Below, in pieces: positions 15,828 to 24,900 of a stretch of DNA of 64,000 nt. Each line of letters begins with the position of its first letter. The stretch's first letter is position 1. The DNA comes from Roseovarius atlanticus. Lineage in GTDB: Bacteria > Pseudomonadota > Alphaproteobacteria > Rhodobacterales > Rhodobacteraceae. The notes beneath the pieces are model-generated. The model was not told where the DNA came from and did no database searches. It saw only the letters and a list, made by a program, of their open reading frames with translations. Position numbers and translations under genes: made by a program. The DNA lies in NCBI RefSeq assembly GCF_001441615.1, contig NZ_LAXJ01000005.1, positions 62,001 through 126,000 of the forward strand, written 5' to 3'.

Positions 15828-18083
15828 ATGATTGCCCGACCCGTGTTGCGAGAGGATTTCGCCGTTTACCTTTTGCATGGCGAAGGCAATATCCTGTTGT
15901 CGGACTCCGAGAGTTTCGCGCTTGAGGGCGGTGTCATATCACCCGTCCTGTCCTTGATCGACGGTCGGCGCACGCGGACCGAGATCGTGGCCAGCCTCGC
16001 CGGTCAGATCGCGCCCGAGGAGGTTTCGCAGACGCTGGATTACCTGGCGCAGATGGGCCATGTGCGAGAGGCCGACGCCGACGCCGCGCCGGACGAGGCG
16101 CTGTTCTGGTCCAGCGTCGGGATCGACACCCGCATCGCGCGTGACAGGGCCGCGGCCTTTCCGATCCAGGTTGTCACGCTGGGTGAAACCGATCCCGCGG
16201 CGGTGACGACATGGCTTGGCTCGATGGGGTTGCAGGTGGCGTCCGAGGGCACGGACGGTGCGGTGGGACTAGTGCTTGCGGATGATTATCTCGATCCGCG
16301 GCTGGCAGAGTGGAATGGATATTTCCACGCGCAGGGCAAACCGTGGCTTCTGGTGCGGCCCGCCGGGCTGAAGCCGTTGGTGGGGCCGCTTTTCGTGCCG
16401 GGCGCGACCGGCTGTTGGGAGTGCCTGCGCACGCGGCTTGCCGAGAACCGGGAGGTCGAGCTGATGCTGTCGCGGCGGCTGGGGATCGCGGGCCCGCCGG
16501 ACAGGCCGGTGTCGCGGCCGCAGGCCTTTGTCGCGCAGGCGCTGAGCGCGGCGGCGGTGCAACTGGCGCGGTTAGTGCAGTCGGGCCGCAACACCGACCT
16601 GGAAGGGCGGATTCAGGAGCTTGACCCGATGGCCCTGTCGCGGCGGCAGCACCCGCTGCTGGCCCGGCCGCAATGCCGCTGTTGCGGCGACCCCGAAATT
16701 GGCCGGATCGGCGGCGCGCCGACCGAATTTCGCGCGTTCCGGTCGGTCAAGGGGGTCGAGAACGGCGAGCGCAGCGCCAGTGCCGCGCAGACGCTGGCCC
16801 GCTACAGCCCGCTGATCAGCCCGCTGACCGGGATCGTCAAGGAACTGATCCCCAGCCAGTGGAACGGGCAGACGCCGCTGCGGTCCTACAGCGCCGGCAA
16901 CAACCTTGCGGTGGCGCCGATGGCCCTGATGGGGCTGAAGCAGAACCTGCGCAGCTATTCTTCGGGCAAGGGGCGCACGGACCAGCAGGCGCGGACATCG
17001 GCCCTTTGCGAGGCGCTGGAGCGTTACAGCGGCAAGTATCGCGGCGAGGAGGTCATTCTGCGCGGCACGTTGCGGCAGTTTGGCGATGCCGGCATCCACC
17101 CCAATGACCTGATGCTGTACTCGGAACGGCAGTACCGCGAGCGCGACGCGTGGAACGCCCGTGGCAGCCAGTTCCAGGTGGTGCCCTACTGGCTGGAAGA
17201 CACCGAGGTCACCGACTGGACGCCGGTCTGGTCGCATACCGAGAAGCGCATCAAGTATCTGCCCGCCAGCCTGATGTTCTACAGCTACCCGGTGGAAGGC
17301 GCGCGGTTCACCAGCTGGGCCGACAGCAATGGCTGCGCGGCGGGCGCGTCCTATGAGGATGCGGTGCTGCAGGGTCTGTTCGAACTGGTCGAGCGCGACA
17401 GCGTCGCGGTCTGGTGGTACAACCGGGTGCCGCGGCCGCAGGTCGACCTGGCGGCGATGGATGATCCGTTCATCGCCGAGATGCAGGACTGGTTCGCCCG
17501 GATCGGGCGCGAGTTCTGGGTGCTGGATCTGACAACCGACCTGGGCATTCCGTCCTATGTCTGCCTGAACCGGCGCACTTATGGGCCGACCGAGGATATT
17601 GTCATGGGGTTCGGCGCGCATCTGGATGCGCGGACGGGAATTCTGCGGGCGATCACCGAGATGAACCAGTTCATGCCCGCGGTTCTCGACGTGGCCGAGG
17701 ATGGCACCACGCGCTATGCGTTCGACGATCCCGAATGCCTGCACTGGTGGCATACCGCCACCTACGAGAACCAGCCCTACATTCAGCCCAAGGGGCAGGC
17801 CGTGTTCGATCCTGGCGCGCAGGCAGACCGCACGGGCGGGACGATATCGGACCTGCTGGCCGAGGCGATCGGCGCGATCGAAAGGGCCGGACACGAGCTT
17901 TTGATTCTGGACCAGACCCGTGCCGATGTGGGCCTGCCGGTGGTCAAGGTCATGGCGCCGGGCCTACGGCATTTCTGGGCGCGGTATGCGCCGGGTCGGC
18001 TTTACGACGTGCCGGTCAGGATGGGGGATCTGAAGGCGCCGCTGGACGAGGCCGCGCTGAACCCCATCGCGATGTTCCTGTGA
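15828..18083 (+). CDS. RRE-E1-YcaO azoline-forming cyclodehydratase fusion
   Basis: A 751-residue TOMM cyclodehydratase. Residues 1-85 (VLREDFAVYLLHGEGNILL, then LLSLIDGRRTRTEI type) look like a RiPP recognition element that binds the leader. Residues about 90-290 are an E1/ThiF-like scaffold with the structural zinc pairs C196-x2-C199 and C283-x2-C286. Residues about 320-751 are the YcaO domain, with the ATP/Mg motif S391-A-L-C-E-A-L-E-R399-Y, a second motif GLFELVERDS, and RAITEMNQ. The protein ends LNPIAMFL, resembling but not exactly matching the proline-rich C-terminus of azoline-forming YcaO enzymes. It uses ATP to cyclise Cys/Ser/Thr of the upstream precursor. GGAGG precedes the ATG. 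It is followed after 10 bp by the dehydrogenase gene. Confidence 0.92.
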   Translation: MIARPVLREDFAVYLLHGEGNILLSDSESFALEGGVISPVLSLIDGRRTRTEIVASLAGQIAPEEVSQTLDYLAQMGHVREADADAAPDEALFWSSVGIDTRIARDRAAAFPIQVVTLGETDPAAVTTWLGSMGLQVASEGTDGAVGLVLADDYLDPRLAEWNGYFHAQGKPWLLVRPAGLKPLVGPLFVPGATGCWECLRTRLAENREVELMLSRRLGIAGPPDRPVSRPQAFVAQALSAAAVQLARLVQSGRNTDLEGRIQELDPMALSRRQHPLLARPQCRCCGDPEIGRIGGAPTEFRAFRSVKGVENGERSASAAQTLARYSPLISPLTGIVKELIPSQWNGQTPLRSYSAGNNLAVAPMALMGLKQNLRSYSSGKGRTDQQARTSALCEALERYSGKYRGEEVILRGTLRQFGDAGIHPNDLMLYSERQYRERDAWNARGSQFQVVPYWLEDTEVTDWTPVWSHTEKRIKYLPASLMFYSYPVEGARFTSWADSNGCAAGASYEDAVLQGLFELVERDSVAVWWYNRVPRPQVDLAAMDDPFIAEMQDWFARIGREFWVLDLTTDLGIPSYVCLNRRTYGPTEDIVMGFGAHLDARTGILRAITEMNQFMPAVLDVAEDGTTRYAFDDPECLHWWHTATYENQPYIQPKGQAVFDPGAQADRTGGTISDLLAEAIGAIERAGHELLILDQTRADVGLPVVKVMAPGLRHFWARYAPGRLYDVPVRMGDLKAPLDEAALNPIAMFL

Positions 18084-18093
18084 GGATGCCGCG

Positions 18094-19554
18094 ATGTTCA
18101 TGAGCCTTTGCCGACCGCCCGGACGCAATGCCGACCCGCAGTCCCCGGCCGACCCCACGGCGGTGCTGGACGAGGTTCTGGCCAGCATCGGAACGTCCGC
18201 GCCGAACACGGCGGTCGCGCTGGCGGACATGCTGCGCGCGCCGGTCGCCCGAAGCGCGGTCGATGCGTTGGTGCTGGAGGCCATGCAGGGCGACGAGCCG
18301 CTGGCCGCCGTGGTCGCCAGCCGCACGCTGGACACGTTGGCGGCGCACCGGATGCTGGCCTACGCCACCACCGAGGATGCGGGCGAGGCGCTGTTTCGGC
18401 TGATGCCGGTCGCGGCGGGGCCGGCGATTTCAGGCGCGGAGGCCGATCCCGATACGGTGTACCGCCTGTCGCGCTTCGCGCAGGTGCGGATGGACGATGA
18501 CGGCATCTCGCCTGGGCGGTTGCCGGCGGAGGGCGGCCTGATCCTGGAAAGCCCGTTGTCGCGGTTTCGCTGCCATATCGCGACCGACGCGCGCAGCACC
18601 ACCGCGATGCGCAGCCTTGCCCTGCTGGGTTCGGGCGCGGGGCTGGACGCGTTTCACCGGGCGCGGATCACCGAAGAGGAATGCAAGCCGATCCTGGCGA
18701 TGCTTCTGGCGGCCGGATTGATCTGTCCGCTGGACGCCGAGGGGCTGAGCGCCGAGGACCGCGACCCGGTGCTGCGGCAATGGAGCGTGCATGATCTGGT
18801 CATGCATGTCCGGGCGCGTCTGGGGCGGCACGATCAGCCGATCGGCGGGGATTTCCGATTCAAGAACATCGTCGACCCGGTGCCCGCCATCCGCCCGGAG
18901 CCGGAGCACACGGCCCGCGTGCCCCTGCCCGTGCCGGACGAGGCGGCGATGGCGGCCACCGATCCCAGCCTGTCGCAAGTCATCGCGGCGCGCGCCTCGG
19001 TCCGACCGCAGTTGCGGCGGCATCTGACCTTGCAGGAGCTTGGCACCTTCCTGTGGCGCACGGCGCGGATCACCCGCAGCTTTGAAAGCGAGGCGGGAGA
19101 CTTCACCGCGCGCCCCTACCCGTCGGGCGGGGGCAGCTATGAGCAGGACGTCTGGGTCACGGCGCGCGAAGTCGCGGGATTGCCGCCTGGTTTTTATTTT
19201 TACGCCGCCACCACTCACGAACTGTTGCAGGTCCGCCCGTGGAACGCCGAGTGCGAGGCGATGATCGGGCAGGCAAGCACTGCCATGGCCGGAACGACAG
19301 TGCCCGACGCGGTGCTGACGCTTGGGTCAAGGTTCCAGCGGGTCAGCTGGAAATACTCGGGCATGGCCTATGCCACGCAGCTGAAGAACGCCGGGGCGAT
19401 CTACATGGCCTTCTACCTGGCCGCCACCGCGATGGGGCTGTCGCCTTGCGGTCTGGGCCTGGGCTCGATCGAGGTCTTCGCCCGGCTGACCGGCTGCCGG
19501 ATGGAACGAGAGGGATCGGTCGGTGAGTTCGCGCTGAGCGGACCCCCGGCCTGA
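18094..19554 (+). CDS. SagB-type FMN-dependent azoline dehydrogenase
   Basis: A 486-residue protein. The C-terminal 210 residues or so are a SagB/ThcOx nitroreductase domain: VIAARASVRPQLRRHLTLQELGTFLW type start, PYPSGGGSYEQDVWV, LPPGFYFYAATTHELLQ, KNAGAIYMAFYLAATAMGLSPCG and the closing GEFALSGPPA. It should oxidise azolines made by the YcaO enzyme to aromatic azoles using FMN. The N-terminal 280 residues hold a SagB-like helical accessory region with poor similarity that I can see. ATG at 18094 or 18100 could be used. It lies in an operon between YcaO and the peptidase gene. Confidence 0.88.
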   Translation: MFMSLCRPPGRNADPQSPADPTAVLDEVLASIGTSAPNTAVALADMLRAPVARSAVDALVLEAMQGDEPLAAVVASRTLDTLAAHRMLAYATTEDAGEALFRLMPVAAGPAISGAEADPDTVYRLSRFAQVRMDDDGISPGRLPAEGGLILESPLSRFRCHIATDARSTTAMRSLALLGSGAGLDAFHRARITEEECKPILAMLLAAGLICPLDAEGLSAEDRDPVLRQWSVHDLVMHVRARLGRHDQPIGGDFRFKNIVDPVPAIRPEPEHTARVPLPVPDEAAMAATDPSLSQVIAARASVRPQLRRHLTLQELGTFLWRTARITRSFESEAGDFTARPYPSGGGSYEQDVWVTAREVAGLPPGFYFYAATTHELLQVRPWNAECEAMIGQASTAMAGTTVPDAVLTLGSRFQRVSWKYSGMAYATQLKNAGAIYMAFYLAATAMGLSPCGLGLGSIEVFARLTGCRMEREGSVGEFALSGPPA

Positions 19555-19570
19555 GAGCGAGGAGAGCGCC

Positions 19571-21220
19571 ATGCCGCAGACCGGGTACCAGGAGTTCGAC
19601 CTTTGGACGATGCGGGATTTCGACGTCCAGATGACGGCGGACGACCGGCGCAACACGGCCAGCGGCCTGCGCGACCTTCTGCGGGACTATTACGTGCACC
19701 TGCCGCAGAAGGTGGGCGCGATGGCGATCAACCCCGACCGCGAGCTGGAGCTTCTGGCCGATGACGCGCCGCTATACCTCAACAATCTTGAATTCCTGGA
19801 CCGGCTGAATTCGGTCTTCACCAAGCTGCGCGACCGCCACACCGCGCTCCGCCTGCCCGACCCGCTGAACCGGATGATCGCCTTTCTGCCGGTGGTGCTG
19901 GAAAGCTGCTACGAGGGCGGGCGGCGCGTTCTGCTGGTCACCCGGATCGCGGGCGAGGTGCCGGACGACCAGCTGGAGGTGGGCGTCGAGGTCACGCACT
20001 GGAACGGCACGCCCGTGGCCCATCTGATCAACCAGTTTTCATGGAGCACGCCGGGGTCGAACCCCTATGCCCGCATCGCGCTGGCCCAGCGCAGCCTGAC
20101 GCTGCGGGCGCTGGGATACATGCAGATGCCGCAGGAGGACTGGGTGACGCTGAGCTACATCTCGCTCAAGGGCGAGCGGCGGCATATCAGCCTGAACTGG
20201 CGCATCGCGCTGGCGCCCGACGGCGGCGGCGGGGCGGGCGGGCTTTTGTCGGGGGCGGCGATGACCACGCCCTTGGCGGCGATGGTGGGGCTTGATGAGG
20301 GCACCGAGATCATCAACACCGGCTTGAAGGACATCTTCGCAAAGCCCCGTCGCGCCAGTGTGATCCGCAAGCGTGAGGGGCGGCACGGCGGGTTGTTGTC
20401 GGAACCGCTGGACGGCTCGGCCGGTCTGGAGAACCTGATAAGCGCCTCGACGCTGACGCTGGATGACGGGCGGGCCTATGGGTATCTGCGGCTGTTCTCG
20501 TTCTCGGTGCCGGATGTGCGCGGCTTTGCCGAGGAAATGGCACAAGTGCTGCGCCAGATGCCGCCCGCGGGGCTGATCATCGACGTGCGCGGCAATCCCG
20601 GCGGGACCATTCCGGCGGGCGAGGCGCTGCTGCACATGATCACCGACCGGGCGATCGAGCCCACGCGCAACGTGTTTCGCGCCAGCCGCCCCTTGCGAAC
20701 TATGTCGGGGGCGATCCCGTTTTTCGAACGCTGGCACCGCTCGCTGGAGATGGTCTACGAGACGGGCCAGGGGTTCTCGCAAGGGTTCGAGCTGTCGGAC
20801 CCCGAGCATTACGCCGGGCTGGAACACAGCTATGGCGGGCCGGTCGTGGTGGTGATCGACGCTCTGAGCTATTCCACGACGGATTACTTCGTGGCCGGGT
20901 TCGAGGACAATCGCCTGGGTCATATCCTGGGGCTTGATCCGACGACCGGAGCGGGCGGCGCGAATGTCTGGAGCCTGTCGCAGATTTCGGGCTTTGCCGC
21001 CGAGGCCGGTCTGCCGCCCATTCCGCATCTGCCTGTGGGCATGGACTGTCGCGTGGCCGTGCGCCGCGCGTTGCGCGCCGGGCCGAACCGGGGGCTGCCG
21101 CTGGAGGGGTTGGGCGCGACGGCGACGCAGCGCTATTTCCCGACGCGCCGCGACGTGCTGGGCGTCAACGAGGATATGCTGATCGCGGCTGTGAACCTGT
21201 TGCAGCAGCCGCCGCCCTGA
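19571..21220 (+). CDS. S41-family peptidase-like protein of the TOMM locus
   Basis: A 549-residue protein whose C-terminal half is a tail-specific-protease (S41) fold: YGYLRLFSFSVPDVRGF, LIIDVRGNPGGTIPAGEALL (about residue 338) and VVVIDALSYSTTDYFVAGFE (about residue 432, Ser of YSTTD as likely nucleophile). No signal peptide is seen, so it is cytoplasmic, unlike most S41 enzymes. The first 300 residues are specific, with no PDZ domain that I can recognise. It starts 16 bp after the dehydrogenase stop with a GAGGAGAG ribosome site. A role in leader removal or in cutting the multi-repeat product into units is the natural hypothesis. Confidence 0.8.
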   Translation: MPQTGYQEFDLWTMRDFDVQMTADDRRNTASGLRDLLRDYYVHLPQKVGAMAINPDRELELLADDAPLYLNNLEFLDRLNSVFTKLRDRHTALRLPDPLNRMIAFLPVVLESCYEGGRRVLLVTRIAGEVPDDQLEVGVEVTHWNGTPVAHLINQFSWSTPGSNPYARIALAQRSLTLRALGYMQMPQEDWVTLSYISLKGERRHISLNWRIALAPDGGGGAGGLLSGAAMTTPLAAMVGLDEGTEIINTGLKDIFAKPRRASVIRKREGRHGGLLSEPLDGSAGLENLISASTLTLDDGRAYGYLRLFSFSVPDVRGFAEEMAQVLRQMPPAGLIIDVRGNPGGTIPAGEALLHMITDRAIEPTRNVFRASRPLRTMSGAIPFFERWHRSLEMVYETGQGFSQGFELSDPEHYAGLEHSYGGPVVVVIDALSYSTTDYFVAGFEDNRLGHILGLDPTTGAGGANVWSLSQISGFAAEAGLPPIPHLPVGMDCRVAVRRALRAGPNRGLPLEGLGATATQRYFPTRRDVLGVNEDMLIAAVNLLQQPPP

Positions 21221-21269
21221 CGCGGACGCAGCGCACGCGCGGATTTGCGGCACGGAACCTCGGGCCGAG

Positions 21270-21290
21270 CCTGCACGTTGATCGTGCAGG
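21270..21290. other. 8-bp perfect inverted repeat after the S41 gene
   Basis: CCTGCACG and CGTGCAGG are separated by TTGAT, 50 bases after the peptidase stop. No T-run follows, so it may be a weak terminator, an mRNA processing element or an operator for the small genes downstream. Confidence 0.4.
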
Positions 21291-21332
21291 TCTGCATAGC
21301 TGGCAGGCCCAAGCCCGTGAAAGGATATTTCA

Positions 21333-21446
21333 ATGTTTCTGCTGCAATCCGTCGCGATGGTCCTGGCCCGCCTTGGGGTGCGGCAACCCGTGCGGATCGC
21401 GCCCCGGCGGTTGAATGAAGGGTCAGAGCGCGGCGCTCCGCGATGA
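21333..21446 (+). CDS. 37-residue small protein coupled to DUF4112 gene (candidate)
   Basis: ATG at 21333 opens 37 codons ending in TGA at 21444-21446, overlapping the ATG of the DUF4112 gene by 4 bp (ATGA). The product starts MFLLQSVAMVLARLGVRQ, a short hydrophobic amphipathic segment, and continues with an Arg-rich tail. AAAGGA lies 7 bases upstream. It may be a leader peptide that couples translation of the next gene, or a small membrane-associated protein. I do not recognise it. Confidence 0.45.
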   Translation: MFLLQSVAMVLARLGVRQPVRIAPRRLNEGSERGAPR

Positions 21447-21829
21447 CGGACGACGACCGAACCGCGCGATTCGCCCGGTTGGATCGTCTGGCCAACACTC
21501 TGGACAGCAAGTTCCGGATACCGGTGCTGGGCATCCCCGTCGGGTGGGACTCGATCCTGGGGCTGATCCCGGGGGTCGGCGACCTGATCACGCTTGGGCC
21601 CGGTGCGTGGATCGTCGTCGAGGGGCACCGGATGGGCGCGCGCAAACGTGTTCTGGGCCGCATGGCGCTGAATACCGGGATCGACACGGTCCTGGGCGGC
21701 ATTCCCGTGATCGGGGACGCATTCGACCTTTTCTTCAAGTCCCACCGGCGTAACGTGGCGCTGCTGCGCCGCGAGTTGGCAGGCCCATCGGCACCCGAAG
21801 GGGATGCGCTTGAAATGATGCGGGGGTGA
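21443..21829 (+). CDS. DUF4112-domain membrane protein
   Basis: A 128-residue protein with the DUF4112 pattern: RLDRLANTLDSKFRIPV, GWDSILGLIPGVGDLITLGPG and LGGIPVIGDAFDLFFKSHRRN. Two moderately hydrophobic Gly/Pro-rich segments probably enter the membrane. The function of the family is unknown. It follows the TOMM genes in the same direction with 220 bp between, and may or may not belong to that locus. Confidence 0.85.
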   Translation: MTDDDRTARFARLDRLANTLDSKFRIPVLGIPVGWDSILGLIPGVGDLITLGPGAWIVVEGHRMGARKRVLGRMALNTGIDTVLGGIPVIGDAFDLFFKSHRRNVALLRRELAGPSAPEGDALEMMRG

Positions 21830-21926
21830 AACGTCCTCCGGCGCATCATGAAACAGACTTCGCGGATCAAGAACACGTTGTTTAAGCGAACCGATTTCCG
21901 ATAGGCTTCACCTGTCAGGAGGGCGC

Positions 21927-24900
21927 ATGGCAGAGCACGAGGACTTTCCAATCGTCGGAATCGGTGCATCCGCCGGGGGGCTGGAGGCCTACAAGCGATT
22001 CCTGAGCGCTTTGCCAGGCGATACCGGTGCCGCCTATATCCTGATCCAGCATTTGGACCCGAACCATCCCAGCATGATGGCGGATCTGCTGGCGCGACAA
22101 ACCTCGATGACCGTGGTGCAGGCCCAGGATGACATGCTGCTGGCACCCAATACTGTTTACGTGATCCCGCCGGGCAAGTTCATCCGCCTGATCGACCGCA
22201 AGCTTTGCCTGGATGAGCCGGTCGAGCAGCGGGGTATGCGCATGGCGATCGACTATTTTTTCCGGTCGCTGGCCGAGGAGCGCGGGAAAAAGGCGATCGG
22301 TATCGTTTTGTCCGGCACGGGCAGCGACGGCACGCTGGGACTACGCGACATCAAAGCGGTCGGCGGCATGGTCATGGCACAGGACGCTGCCGGGGCCGAA
22401 CATGATGGAATGCCACGCAGCGCCGCCGACACGGGACTTGTGGATTTCATCCTGCCGGTCGCCGAGATGCCGAAGCGTTTGAAACAGTTCTTCGATCACC
22501 CTTACCTGCGCGAAGAGACCGATACCGGCACGCCGCTGTCGGAACAGACGCCGGATGACTTTAGCGAGGTTCTGCGGCTTTTGCAGTCTCAGACAGACTA
22601 CGACTTTCGAGACTACAAGCGTGGCACGATCGAGCGGCGGATCCAGCGGCGCATGGGGCTGGGGCAGTTCCGGGAATTGTCAGACTATGTTGTGTACCTG
22701 AACCAAACACCCGAGGAAGTGCATCGCCTGTTCCGCGACCTGCTGATCGGCGTGACCCGCTTTTTCCGCGAGCCCGAGGCGTGGGAGGCTTTGGCCGACA
22801 AGGTCATAGAGCCGATGCTGGACGGCAAAAAGAAGAAGGATACGATCCGGGCCTGGGTGCCCGGGTGTGCCAGCGGGGAAGAAGCCTATACGCTGGCGAT
22901 GGTGATATGCGAACGGCTGGACCAGCGTCGTGCAGATTTTCCGGTGCAGGTGTTCGCCACGGACCTCAACTCGCGAGCCATCGAACTTGCGCGAAGCGGC
23001 CGCTACCCGACCGCCGCACTGTCCGATATTCCCCAGCGGATGCGCAAGGCCTTCGTGGCGGAAGAGGATGACACATTCCTGGTCAGCAAGCGGTTGCGCG
23101 AAACGGTTGTGTTTGCCCAGCAGAACGTGATCTCGGACCCGCCCTTTTCGCGCCTGGACGTCATCAGTTGCCGCAACGTGATGATCTATCTGGAGCCCGA
23201 CGTGCAGCAGCGCATGATCGAGATGTTCCATTTCGCCCTGGCCGAGAACGGGCATCTTTTCCTGGGCAATTCCGAAAGCGCGGAGCGTCCGGGGCGCCTG
23301 TTCACGGCGGTCGACAAAAGCAACCGGATCTATCGCAAGGCGCTCACCGGCCGGGTGCGGCCCAGTAAGCTTCCGGTTGCGCCGAGCGGGTCGAATGACG
23401 GGCCGAAACTGCCGTCGCACACGCGCTCGTTCGCGCCGGTTGCCGAGACCGCGCGACGCCAGTTGATGGAGCGTTTCGTACCGCCTTGCGTCGTCGCGAA
23501 TAAAAGCCTTGAGGTGCTGTATTTTCACGGAGCGGTGCGCGACTACCTGCAATTCCCTACCGGCGAGCCGACCAGCCGGCTGCCTGATATCGTGTTGCCC
23601 GAATTGCGAAGCAAGCTGCGCACGGTGCTGAACGCGATCCGGTCCGGCGGGGAAGGCGCGGAGTCGCTTGCGCTGAATGTGCCGCGCGGCGACGGCCAGA
23701 TCAGCGTTCGGATTTCAGCCGAAGAGGTCGGCGGCAGCGATGGCGAGCCCAATTATCTTGTCCGCTTCGAGGATGCGTCGGAAAAGCGCGACAAGGAGGC
23801 CGAGGAAGAGGCCCGTGCCAAGGCGCGGGACGCGGCCGAGCCGGATGAGCGCGATGCTGTCGAGACGCTGGAATACGAGCTGCAATCGACGCGCGAAGAC
23901 CTGCAATCGATCATCGAGGAGATGGAGACCTCGAACGAAGAGCTGAAGGCCTCGAACGAAGAGGTCATGAGCATGAACGAGGAACTTCAGTCCACCAACG
24001 AGGAACTGGAGACCTCGCGCGAGGAGCTGCAATCGCTCAACGAGGAGCTGTCGACGGTCAACAGCCAGCTCGAGGACAAGATCGAGGAGTTGGAACAGAC
24101 CAACAATGACCTCAACAACCTACTGACCTCGATCGATATCGGGGTGATTTTCCTGGATACCGATCTGATGATCCGGCGCTTTACGCCGGCGATGAAGGAC
24201 GTGATGCGTATCATTGATGGCGATATCGGGCGACCGGTCGAAGATATCGTGATGCGGATTCAGGACCCGAACCTGATAGACGACGCGCGCACCTGCCTTG
24301 AAAGACTGGTCGACCTGGAGGCCGAGATCAGTACCGACGACGGCAGGCACCGCATTCGCCGCCTGCGTCCCTACCGGACATCCGAGAACCTGATCAAGGG
24401 CGTTGTGGTGTCGTACACGGATGTCACCAACCTGCAAGAGGCCCGTGCCTCCGCCCGCCGTCGCGAGGCGCAGCAGGAGGCCGTGGCCGACCTGGGCCGG
24501 TTGGCGCTGTCGGGTGCCGAGCTTCAGGATGTTCTGGACCTGGCGGTGCGCGAGCTGTCGGAGCACATGAACGTGCGATTCACCAAGGTGCTTCAACTTG
24601 AGCCCGATGGCGGACGGCTGACGCTGCGCGCGGGCGTCGGCTGGACCGAGGCCACGGTGGGGGAATCGACTGTCGGCACGGGCATCGAAAGCCAAGCAGG
24701 CTATACGCTGCAACAGCGCAGCGCGGTGGTGGTCAAGGACTTCCGCGAGGAAAGGCGGTTCACAGCGCCGAGATTGCTGAAGGATCACCACATCCTGTGC
24801 GGTGCAAGCGTCATCATCGGACCGAACGACGCGCCGTGGGGCGTTCTGGGGGTGCATGAGAGCGACCCCGACCGCTGTGGTTTCGACGCCGACGACATCA

